Source: Chitinophagaceae bacterium (lineage in GTDB: Bacteria > Bacteroidota > Bacteroidia > Chitinophagales > Chitinophagaceae). From it: a stretch of DNA of 64,000 nt. Positions 1 through 7,228 of this stretch are shown one piece after another. Each line of letters starts with the position of its first letter. Positions within the stretch are counted from its first letter, which is position 1. Where the stretch lies: positions 162,303-226,302 of the forward strand of contig CANFLL010000001.1 of assembly GCA_947447825.1 (NCBI GenBank), read 5' to 3'. Made by a program: the position numbers and the translations under genes. Below the pieces are notes generated by a model. That model had not been told where the DNA came from. It worked only from the letters and a program-made list of their open reading frames with translations, and made no database searches.

Positions 1-1
1 T

Positions 2-1573
2 GTAAATGGAAATACCCTCACTTTCGATGCGCCAATGGTAGACATTATTGATACTGCCTACGCTAAATGTTTGGTGGGAAAATATAAGTCTGCCCGAATG
101 CAACAATGTGGTTTGGAGAATATGTGCCTAACCTCAGCCTATACTTCCGACACTGCCGAAAACCATGCTTGGGATGCGGTAGATATAGACAATGCCCAAA
201 ACTGTTGGGTGCGTAATGTGGATGCCTACTATTTTGGTTATTCGAACGTGATGATGTATGCCGGAGCTAGCTGGATTACGGTAGATAGTTGCAAAATGAT
301 TGACCCAAAATCACAAATTACTGGCGAGAGACGTTACTCATTCAACATTAGTGGACAGCGTTGTTTGGTTAAAAATTGCTTTACCAGAAATGGCCGTCAT
401 GATTTTGTAACAGGCAGTAGAAATCCTGGCCCCAATGTTTTTTATAATAGTAAGGCCACCAAACAGCAAGCCGATATTGGCCCACATCAACGGTGGGCCA
501 CAGGTACTTTGTACGATAATATTGTGAGTAATGGAAGTCAGAATATTCAAAACAGAGAAAGCTATGGTTCTGGTCATGGTTGGGCTGGCGCACAAATTAT
601 GTTCTGGAATTGTACAGCAAAAGACATGATTTTACAAGATCCAGAAGGCGATGCTACAAATTGGGCTATTGGTTGCACGGCAAACATTACAAATGTGGGA
701 GGCTTGGCAACGGAACCTTATGGCATTGTAGAATCCAAAAACAAGCCCATCGTTTCTATTCCAAGTTTGTATATGAAGCAGTTAAATCAGCGGCTAAATA
801 TTGGCAACAAAAAAGCACAGAACATCTCTTTCGATACCCTCGCCACTAAGGCATTGGGAGATTCTGATTTTACCCCTACTTGTGCAGCTAGTTCTGCTTT
901 GCCCATCACTTTTACCAGCATGAATCCATCGGTTGCTACTATTGTTAATGGGCAAATTCATTTTGTGGGTGTTGGTACTGCCATCATTAATGCTTCACAA
1001 AAAGGAGATACTACTTTTACTGCTGCGCCCGTTTATGGGCAGTTGCTTACTGTGGTGAAATCTTTACCTATTCAATTAAAAAATATCAGTGCTACCCTAA
1101 AATCGAATAGCACACTAATTAATTGGGAAATGGCGAATGAAGTTGGCATTATTAGCTATAAGATAGAGAAAAGTTCTAATGGCAAAAGCTTTTCGGTGAT
1201 AGGTTCTTTACCTTCCATCAAAATAAATCTTTATTCTTTTTCGGATGCTTCTCCAAGCAATTTTTCCTATTATAGAGTGAAAGTTTTATTGGCTGATGGA
1301 ACTTTTTTCTATAGCAAAATAGTTTTCGTCACTACAAATAATCATTCAGTTAAAATCTATCCTAATCCAGTTTCTAATGAATTGAAGGTAGAAGGCTTGA
1401 GTGGGAAATCTACTTTGCGCATCATAAATCTGTTAGGAAAAACTTTATTGGTTAAAACGGTATCATCAAATAACTACACATTTGATATTTCTAACTTGAA
1501 AGCGGGTAGTTATACCTTGCAAGTTTCAAATGAAGTAGCGGGCATCTCTTCCATAAAAATTACTAAGAATTAA
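2..1573 (+). CDS. Secreted beta-helix glycan-active protein with T9SS tail, 5'-truncated by window edge
   Basis: The frame is open from base 2, and the bases before the first ATG (35) translate to a stretch matching the downstream paralogue, so the true start lies upstream of the window. The visible part holds a Asn/Gly-rich right-handed beta-helix-like region with motifs WDAVD, NCWVRNVD, GPHQRW, GWAGAQ and NWAIGC. Then come an MBG/Big-type Ig-like domain (about residues 268-350 counted from Met35), an LPIQLKN linker and a type A T9SS sorting domain (KIYPNPVSNELKV). Similar proteins are usually annotated as pectate-lyase-like or beta-helix polysaccharide-active proteins. The substrate cannot be read from the sequence. 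It abuts its paralogue (stop at 1571-1573, next ATG at 1574), so the two are surely co-transcribed. Function as a lyase is inference. Confidence 0.9.
   Translation, partial: VNGNTLTFDAPMVDIIDTAYAKCLVGKYKSARMQQCGLENMCLTSAYTSDTAENHAWDAVDIDNAQNCWVRNVDAYYFGYSNVMMYAGASWITVDSCKMIDPKSQITGERRYSFNISGQRCLVKNCFTRNGRHDFVTGSRNPGPNVFYNSKATKQQADIGPHQRWATGTLYDNIVSNGSQNIQNRESYGSGHGWAGAQIMFWNCTAKDMILQDPEGDATNWAIGCTANITNVGGLATEPYGIVESKNKPIVSIPSLYMKQLNQRLNIGNKKAQNISFDTLATKALGDSDFTPTCAASSALPITFTSMNPSVATIVNGQIHFVGVGTAIINASQKGDTTFTAAPVYGQLLTVVKSLPIQLKNISATLKSNSTLINWEMANEVGIISYKIEKSSNGKSFSVIGSLPSIKINLYSFSDASPSNFSYYRVKVLLADGTFFYSKIVFVTTNNHSVKIYPNPVSNELKVEGLSGKSTLRIINLLGKTLLVKTVSSNNYTFDISNLKAGSYTLQVSNEVAGISSIKITKN
828..1108 (+). 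repeat. Near-identical 281-bp module, copy 1 (Ig-like domain)
   Basis: This stretch matches 3111-3391 at equal length with about 16 differences counted by eye (about 94% identity). The flanking beta-helix parts of the two genes are only about 60% identical at protein level. It encodes the Ig-like domain and the start of the linker. Gene conversion or recent module exchange is the likely cause. Confidence 0.9.
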
Positions 1574-3859
1574 ATGAAACATATTTTAAAACTTTCGCTT
1601 CTATTGGCTTTCTTCACTTTGGCCAGCATGTCCTTTTCTCAAACTACACCGTTGGTTTCTATTGATACTACCACAGGGAAGTTGACTTATACTCCTGATG
1701 CTAAAGGCAACACCCTCCCAGATTTTAGTGGTGTGGGCTACATGAATAGCGAAGTAGCTATTCCTACTGTTGCAGTGGTGAAAACGGTTTATCCCGTGGC
1801 AGGAGATAATTTGGCAAACATTCAAAACGCCATCAATCAAGTGGCTGCCATGCCTTTGGGTGCAGATGGTTTTAGGGGGGCCATTCTTTTTAAAGCAGGT
1901 CTATACAACATCAGTGATTCTATAAAAATTAATACTAGCGGAATTGTACTAAGGGGCGAAGGAAAAGATACCATAACCGGAACTCGTTTCAATGCCTCTT
2001 CGCTTACTCAATATTCCCTTATCAATTTTAATGGAGCCGGTACAACCTCACCGGTAAAATCTACGTTGGTAAATATCACAGATACTTATGTGCCTATTGG
2101 GAGTAAAAAACTTACGTTGGCTACCAATAATTTTAAGGTGGGAGATTCCATCTTAATCACCCGCACACCCAATACTGCATGGATTAATTTAATAAAAATG
2201 GATCTTTGGGGATGGACAAGCAAAGTGGGCATTGTGAGTTATATTAATAAAGTAACTGCCGTAAATGGAAACTCTATCACACTCGATGCACCGATGGTTG
2301 ACGTGATAGATACTACTTATGCTACAGGAACAGTTTCGCGCTATAAAGCCAAATGGGCATCACAATGTGGTGTAGAAAATATGTGTATCACTTCAAATTA
2401 TATAAACGATACTGCAGAAAACCATGGATGGGATGCGGTAGAATTTGATAATTTTAAGAATGGTTGGGTACGAAATGTAGATGTATATTATTTTGCTTAT
2501 TCTGCTGTACAAATCAATTCAACTTCTGCTTGGATTACCGTAGATAGTTGCAAAATGATTGATGCAAAGTGTACACGTCTTTCTGGTTTTTCTTTCCACT
2601 ATGAAGGTCAAAGATGCCTTACCAAAAACTGTTGGACTCGCAATGGCAACCATGATTATGTAATTGGCAGCCGCGATTGTGGGCCAAATGTGTTTGTAAA
2701 TAGCGTTGCCACCAAACAACAAATGGTTATTGGACCGCACCTGAAGTGGGGTACTGGCTGTTTGTTCGATAACATTACGAGTGATGACACCCAAGAAGTA
2801 ATTAACCGATCTAATTCGGGTAGTGGCACAGTAGGGCAAGGATGGGGAGGAGCGCAAATTTGTTATTACAATTGTACTGCTCCTTCCATTGCAGTTCAAG
2901 ATATTCCTGGCGATGAGCGCAATTGGGCAATAGGTTGTGTAGCTTTTCCTAAGGGTGGCGATGGCATTACAAACAAAGGAAATAAAAATGCTATTGAATC
3001 TATTGGAGATACCAGTTCTTGCAATCGCCACATTACCCTTATTCCTAGTTTGTTCAACGCTCAACTGGCTGACAGAATTGGGATTTATAAAAAAACACCA
3101 CAACTTATTTCTTTCGATACCCTCGCCACTAAGGCATTGGGTGACAACGATTTTACCCCTACTTGTGCAGCTAGTTCTGCTTTGCCCATCACTTTTACCA
3201 GCATGAATCCGTCGGTTGCCACTATTGTTAATGGGCAAATTCATGTTGTGGGTGTTGGTACTGCCATTATTAATGCTTCTCAAAAAGGAGATACCGCTTT
3301 TACTGCTGCGCCCGTTTATGGGCAGTTGCTTACGGTAGTAAAATCTTTGCCTATTCAATTAAAAAATATCAGTGCTACCCTAAAATCGAATGCTGTTTTA
3401 GTAGATTGGACTGTTTCAAATTCGTCAAGCATTAAGCAATTCATCATCGAGCGTAGCAATACAGGCAATGGCTTTTCGGCTATTGGCAGTGTTTCTTCAA
3501 TCAATAAATATTCTTTTTCTTTTGCTGATTTATTGCCTATTAATATGGCTTATTATCGGATAAAGATGGTTGGCATTGATGGAAGCATCACTTACAGCAA
3601 TAGTTTATTGGTAGAAAAAGAAACAAATAAAGGCATCAGTATCTATCCAAATCCTATTAATAGTCATTTGAGTATTGCAGGATTGGGCGGTAAATCAAAT
3701 CTTAAAATTATAAATGCAGAAGGGAAGAAAGTGTTTGAGCAAAGCACAACTGCCAATAATTTAACCATCAGTTTGAGCGGTTTAAAAGCGGGGGTTTATT
3801 TTCTTTCTGTTGAAGATGAGTTGGGTAGAATTAAGATTAAAAGATTTATTAAAGAATAA
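1574..3859 (+). CDS. Secreted beta-helix glycan-active protein with Ig-like domain and T9SS tail
   Basis: This 761-residue protein is the full-length tandem paralogue of the preceding gene. Residues 1-22 form a signal peptide ending SFSQ. Residues about 80-500 are a beta-helix region that opens with a pectate-lyase-superfamily-like stretch (NIQNAINQV, GAILFKAGLYNISDSI, GIVLRGEG). It also carries GPHLKW, GWGGAQ and NWAIGC as in the neighbour. Residues about 512-595 are an MBG/Big-type Ig-like domain, followed by an LPIQLKN linker and a type A T9SS sorting domain (SIYPNPINSHLSI) ending RFIKE. It is probably exported and surface-anchored or released. The sulfatase and DUF1961 genes follow, suggesting a shared role in breaking down a (possibly sulfated) uronic-acid polysaccharide. 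The exact enzyme class is unknown. Confidence 0.9.
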   Translation: MKHILKLSLLLAFFTLASMSFSQTTPLVSIDTTTGKLTYTPDAKGNTLPDFSGVGYMNSEVAIPTVAVVKTVYPVAGDNLANIQNAINQVAAMPLGADGFRGAILFKAGLYNISDSIKINTSGIVLRGEGKDTITGTRFNASSLTQYSLINFNGAGTTSPVKSTLVNITDTYVPIGSKKLTLATNNFKVGDSILITRTPNTAWINLIKMDLWGWTSKVGIVSYINKVTAVNGNSITLDAPMVDVIDTTYATGTVSRYKAKWASQCGVENMCITSNYINDTAENHGWDAVEFDNFKNGWVRNVDVYYFAYSAVQINSTSAWITVDSCKMIDAKCTRLSGFSFHYEGQRCLTKNCWTRNGNHDYVIGSRDCGPNVFVNSVATKQQMVIGPHLKWGTGCLFDNITSDDTQEVINRSNSGSGTVGQGWGGAQICYYNCTAPSIAVQDIPGDERNWAIGCVAFPKGGDGITNKGNKNAIESIGDTSSCNRHITLIPSLFNAQLADRIGIYKKTPQLISFDTLATKALGDNDFTPTCAASSALPITFTSMNPSVATIVNGQIHVVGVGTAIINASQKGDTAFTAAPVYGQLLTVVKSLPIQLKNISATLKSNAVLVDWTVSNSSSIKQFIIERSNTGNGFSAIGSVSSINKYSFSFADLLPINMAYYRIKMVGIDGSITYSNSLLVEKETNKGISIYPNPINSHLSIAGLGGKSNLKIINAEGKKVFEQSTTANNLTISLSGLKAGVYFLSVEDELGRIKIKRFIKE
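3111..3391 (+). repeat. Near-identical 281-bp module, copy 2 (Ig-like domain)
   Basis: Second copy of the module at 828-1108, in the same orientation and the same position within the paralogous gene. Identity drops abruptly on both sides. Confidence 0.9.
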
Positions 3860-3890
3860 TAGGCTGGATTTGGTAGAAAAATGTCTATAT

Positions 3891-4058
3891 CCGAGACCTC
3901 GGATACGATAAACGAGACCTCGGATGCGACAACCGAGACCTCGGATACGACAACCGAGACCTCGGATGCGACAACCGAGACCTCGGATACGACAAAAGAG
4001 ACCTCGGATACGATAAAAGAGACCTCAAATATGACATCCGAAACCTAGGTAGCAAGAT
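3891..4058. repeat. 21-bp-period intergenic array A (8 units)
   Basis: Eight consecutive 21-bp units start at 3891, 3912, 3933, 3954, 3975, 3996, 4017 and 4038. The core CCGAGACCTCGG is an inverted repeat of 5-bp arms around AC, followed by ATACGACAA or ATGCGACAA. The last two units are decayed. The array fills the gap between the beta-helix gene and the sulfatase on the same strand. No coding function is evident. Confidence 0.95.
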
Positions 4059-4081
4059 TTTAAAAGTAAAATATAGAAAAA

Positions 4082-5695
4082 ATGAAGATGAAACGGTTAT
4101 TGGTTATTGCAATGGGTATGGTTGTTTCGGTAAATACTATTGCGCAGGAACAAAAAAAGCCCAATGTGCTGTTCATTGCCATCGATGATTTGAAACCTAT
4201 TTTGGGTTGCTATGGCGATAAAATAATTAAGACCCCAAACATTGACCGATTGGCAAAGATGGGGACTGTTTTTATGAGCAATTATTGTCAGCAAGCTGTT
4301 TGTGGCCCCACTCGTGCTAGTTTGATGACGGGCAAAAGGCCAGATTATACCAAGGTTTGGGATTTACAAACGCCTATGCGCAACGTTAATCCAGATATTT
4401 TGAGCTTGCCGCAATACCTAATTACCCAAGGATATTCTACGCAGGGAATAGGAAAAATTTATGATTCGAGAGACGTAGATAAGGATTTGGATAAGCCATC
4501 TTGGAGCATTCCTTACTATAAAAATGCCGATGAGTATTACGATAAAGCAACAGGATTGCCAGTAAATGTGGAATATCAATCAGCAGAATCTAAAAAACAA
4601 GCGGCTAAGTTTACGGCGGAAGCTGAAGCAAAAGGGCTGAAAGGAAAGGAGCTAAAACAATATATTAATGAACGTGTGCGCCCCACAACTGAATGTTTGG
4701 ATGTGCCAGATAATGCCTACGAAGATGGCGCAAACGCTTTGAAGGCAAAGGATGTGCTGATTAATTTGAGCAAAACACCTATGCAACCTTTCTTTTTTGC
4801 AGTAGGTTTTCATAAGCCGCATCTTCCGTTTGTATCTCCTAAAAAATATTGGGATTTGTACAATAGGGAAGAAATGCCGGTGGCAAAGTTTCAGGAAAAA
4901 TCGAAGAACGGGGTAGATATTGCCTATCATAGTGCTTCGGAAATGAGGTTATACACCGACATTCCTGAATTACTTTCTTTCACCGATCAAAAGCCTTTTG
5001 GCATTTCTTTGCCGTTGGCGAAACAAAAAGAATTGATTCATGGCTATTATGCCGCTGTTTCGTACACTGATGCACAAGTGGGAATCTTATTGAATACATT
5101 AGATTCTTTGGGACTGACAAAAAACACAGTTATAGTTCTTTGGGGCGATCATGGATGGCATTTGGGCGACCATAATTTGTGGTGCAAACACACCAACTTT
5201 GAGCAAGCAACGCATTCACCTTTAATATTTGCTGCACCAGACTATAAAGCAGGAAGTTCCTTTTCGATGACGGAACATGTTGATATTTTCCCTACCGTTT
5301 GCGAATTGGCAGGCGTGAAAATACCTGAAGTGGTGGATGGAAAAAGCCTAGTGCCGATTATGAAAAATAAGAAAGCGAAGGTTATAGAATATGCGGTAAG
5401 CCAATATCCGAGAAGTGGACCACAAATAGAAAAGGGCAGATTGGGTTATGATAAGGCGGAATATATGGGTTATTCGATACGGGATAACCGTTACCGATTT
5501 ACAATTTGGATGGATAAAGGCTTTAGGAGCACGCAACCTTTTAAGAAGGAATTGGTAATTGGGACAGAATTGTATGACTATAAAGTAGATCCTCTAGAAA
5601 CGACAAATGTTTACAAGGATGCAAAATATGCGGCCATCTCGAAAGAATTGGAAGGCAAAATGATTAATTATTTTAAAGCACACGAAACAAAATAG
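4082..5695 (+). CDS. Secreted sulfatase (iduronate-2-sulfatase-like)
   Basis: A 537-residue arylsulfatase-family enzyme that hydrolyses sulfate esters, probably on a polysaccharide, in the periplasm or outside the cell. Residues 1-21 are a signal peptide ending in AQ. The metal site begins with Asp35-Asp36 (AIDDLKP). The formylglycine motif is C74-G-P-T-R (CxPxR), so an activating formylglycine-generating enzyme is needed; none is in the window. Later metal and substrate residues appear in WGDHGWHLGDH (about 354-364). The overall pattern resembles iduronate-2-sulfatase-like (S1_7-type) members. It follows two beta-helix proteins and precedes a DUF1961 gene by 3 bp, which implies a common transcript and a sulfated glycan target. 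Confidence 0.95.
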   Translation: MKMKRLLVIAMGMVVSVNTIAQEQKKPNVLFIAIDDLKPILGCYGDKIIKTPNIDRLAKMGTVFMSNYCQQAVCGPTRASLMTGKRPDYTKVWDLQTPMRNVNPDILSLPQYLITQGYSTQGIGKIYDSRDVDKDLDKPSWSIPYYKNADEYYDKATGLPVNVEYQSAESKKQAAKFTAEAEAKGLKGKELKQYINERVRPTTECLDVPDNAYEDGANALKAKDVLINLSKTPMQPFFFAVGFHKPHLPFVSPKKYWDLYNREEMPVAKFQEKSKNGVDIAYHSASEMRLYTDIPELLSFTDQKPFGISLPLAKQKELIHGYYAAVSYTDAQVGILLNTLDSLGLTKNTVIVLWGDHGWHLGDHNLWCKHTNFEQATHSPLIFAAPDYKAGSSFSMTEHVDIFPTVCELAGVKIPEVVDGKSLVPIMKNKKAKVIEYAVSQYPRSGPQIEKGRLGYDKAEYMGYSIRDNRYRFTIWMDKGFRSTQPFKKELVIGTELYDYKVDPLETTNVYKDAKYAAISKELEGKMINYFKAHETK

Positions 5696-5698
5696 AAG

Positions 5699-6412
5699 AT
5701 GAAAAGAATACTTATTTGGGCGGCATTGTTATTTACTACCTCGGCATTTGCACAGGATATAGCCAAAGGAAAATTGGTGTACTCGAACAAAATGTCGAGC
5801 GAAAAAGACCTGAAAGGCTGGGCACTAGAAGGAAAAGCCAATGTGGAATTTAAGGATGGATGGATGCACATGTACTCTCCAAACGAAGAAAGTCATCATG
5901 TTTATTGGTGTCCGAAAGATTTTCCTGCCAATTTTATTGCTGAATGGGATGCACAGAATTATAAAATAGATGCGGGCTTGTGTATCATTTTCTTTTGTGC
6001 CAAGGGATTGCATGGAGAAGACATTTTTGATTCTTCGATGCCCAAAAGAACCACAGGCGATTTTGAAGATTACATACGTGGTGCCATGAATTGTTACCAT
6101 GTTTCCTATTATGCCAACGGTAGGGATAAGCCGGGAAGATTGATTGCCAACTTGCGGAAGAATGCAGGTTTTCATTTGATAGAATCAAGCGAACCGGGTA
6201 TTCCGATTAGCTACACGGGTGTAAATCATTTAAAAATAATTAAGAATGGTGCATCAGTAAAGATGTTTGTGGATGGAAGAAAAATAATTGATTGGGTGGA
6301 TGATGGCAAAAAATACGGACCAATACTAGGCGAAGGAAAAATTGGTTTCAGGCAGATGCAATGGACACACTTTGCCTACAGAAACTTTAAGGTTTGGGAA
6401 ATAGCTAAGTAA
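5699..6412 (+). CDS. DUF1961 (YesU-like) secreted protein
   Basis: A 237-residue protein with a signal peptide (residues 1-18, ending AFAQ) and a concanavalin-like jelly-roll pattern typical of DUF1961/YesU: HMYSPNEESHHVYWCPKDFP, GDFEDYIRGAMNCYHVSYYANGR (split here as two adjacent blocks), VNHLKIIKNG and a final FAYRNFKVWE. In Bacillus subtilis yesU sits in the rhamnogalacturonan cluster, but its biochemical role is unsettled. It starts 3 bp after the sulfatase stop, so it is co-transcribed. The best inference is an accessory carbohydrate-binding or lyase-related protein of this locus. The domain call is confident; the substrate is not. Confidence 0.85.
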   Translation: MKRILIWAALLFTTSAFAQDIAKGKLVYSNKMSSEKDLKGWALEGKANVEFKDGWMHMYSPNEESHHVYWCPKDFPANFIAEWDAQNYKIDAGLCIIFFCAKGLHGEDIFDSSMPKRTTGDFEDYIRGAMNCYHVSYYANGRDKPGRLIANLRKNAGFHLIESSEPGIPISYTGVNHLKIIKNGASVKMFVDGRKIIDWVDDGKKYGPILGEGKIGFRQMQWTHFAYRNFKVWEIAK

Positions 6413-6480
6413 GTTGAAAGTCGTAAGTGAAAAGTTGAAAGTCGTAAGTCGTAAGTCGAAAGACGTAAGTCAGAAGTTAG
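6411..6480. repeat. Heptad (7-bp) tandem array I
   Basis: Ten successive 7-bp units of the form AAGTCGT / AAGTTGA / AAGACGT / AAGTCAG run without break from 6411 to 6480, directly downstream of the DUF1961 stop. It resembles the heptameric short tandem repeats known from cyanobacteria in form only; the sequence differs. Confidence 0.9.
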
Positions 6481-6531
6481 AAAGGCATTATATTTTTGAC
6501 GCTTGACTTTAAACTTCTTATAAAAAAATAT

Positions 6532-6981
6532 ATGAAAGGGAAAAATTGTTTACTGGGAGTCATGGTTTTGCTTTTATCGGCTTGCTGTAGCCATAAAATG
6601 AAAGGTGGCTTCACGAAGGAGTTCATTCATCCTGGCAAAGGATACACCAAGGCAATTGTGGTTACTGTTCATCATTCTAAAACTATTTATCTATCAGGAT
6701 TAACGGGAGAGGGGACAGATTTGGCTTCTCAAACAAGATCTACTTATAACCATATAAAAGAAGAACTAGACTCGGCAGGTGCTTCAATGAAGGATATTGT
6801 GAAAATGAATACCTATATCGTAAACATGAATGCCGACAAAGTGGCAATATTTAGAGGAATAAGAAAAGAGGTATTGGGAGAACAAACTATGCCCGCAAGC
6901 ACACTACTAGGTGTTCAATCATTGGCTGATAGTGATAAACTGATAGAGATAGAAGCGGTTGCAGTGGTTAGAAAAAAGTAA
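6532..6981 (+). CDS. RidA-family lipoprotein lacking the catalytic arginine
   Basis: About 149 residues. The start at 6532 is preferred over the upstream ATG (6496) because it gives a lipoprotein signal (MKGKNCLLGVMVLLLSAC, lipobox LSAC). The mature part is a YjgF/YER057c/UK114 (RidA) domain with TIYLSGLTGEG, MKDIVKMNTYIVNM and EIEAVAVV. Canonical RidA proteins carry an Arg (P-A-R) that binds the imine substrate's carboxylate. Here the segment reads MPASTLLGV, so that Arg is absent and 2-aminoacrylate deaminase activity is unlikely. It is probably periplasmic and outer- or inner-membrane anchored, which is unusual for the family. A canonical RidA is at 63487-63873. Confidence 0.85.
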   Translation: MKGKNCLLGVMVLLLSACCSHKMKGGFTKEFIHPGKGYTKAIVVTVHHSKTIYLSGLTGEGTDLASQTRSTYNHIKEELDSAGASMKDIVKMNTYIVNMNADKVAIFRGIRKEVLGEQTMPASTLLGVQSLADSDKLIEIEAVAVVRKK

Positions 6982-7187
6982 GTTAGAAAGTATAAAATCT
7001 TTTCATTGCAACTTAGTTGTGTTACAAAAAAGTGCAATAGAATAAAACAAAGTAAACTAACGATTAAAGTGCCAATTGTTAATTCCAAACAGATGATAAT
7101 CCACATTCTTTCCTATTGTACTTATTGGTGAAAATCCCCTTGATAAGTACTAAAAATTTTCATAAACAAAAATTAATCTCGCTACCT

Positions 7188-7195
7188 TACCTTCG
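7188..7195 (+). promoter_or_regulatory. Candidate -7 box for rpsA
   Basis: TACCTTCG fits the Bacteroidota TAnnTTTG -7 consensus except at position 7. No good -33 TTG box is visible, so this is tentative. It would place the transcript start near 7200, at the base of the hairpin described next. Confidence 0.4.
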
Positions 7196-7197
7196 CA

Positions 7198-7220
7198 GCC
7201 CGAAATAAAAAAAGTCGGGT
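7198..7220 (+). promoter_or_regulatory. 5'-leader hairpin of rpsA
   Basis: CCCGA (7199-7203) pairs with TCGGG (7215-7219), with a G-U closing pair outside and an A-rich loop. It lies 9 bases before the rpsA ATG. S1 proteins are known to autoregulate their own mRNA in enterobacteria through leader hairpins. A similar role here is inference. Confidence 0.45.
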
Positions 7221-7228
7221 TATTTATC

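Noticed and set aside
2519..3358. Long minus-strand frame opposite the second beta-helix gene (279 codons)
   Set aside because: It is a shadow of a real T9SS gene on the plus strand and has no recognisable domain.
3891..4058. CRISPR-like appearance of the repeat arrays
   Set aside because: Units are contiguous with no unique spacers, no leader-like region and no cas genes in the window.
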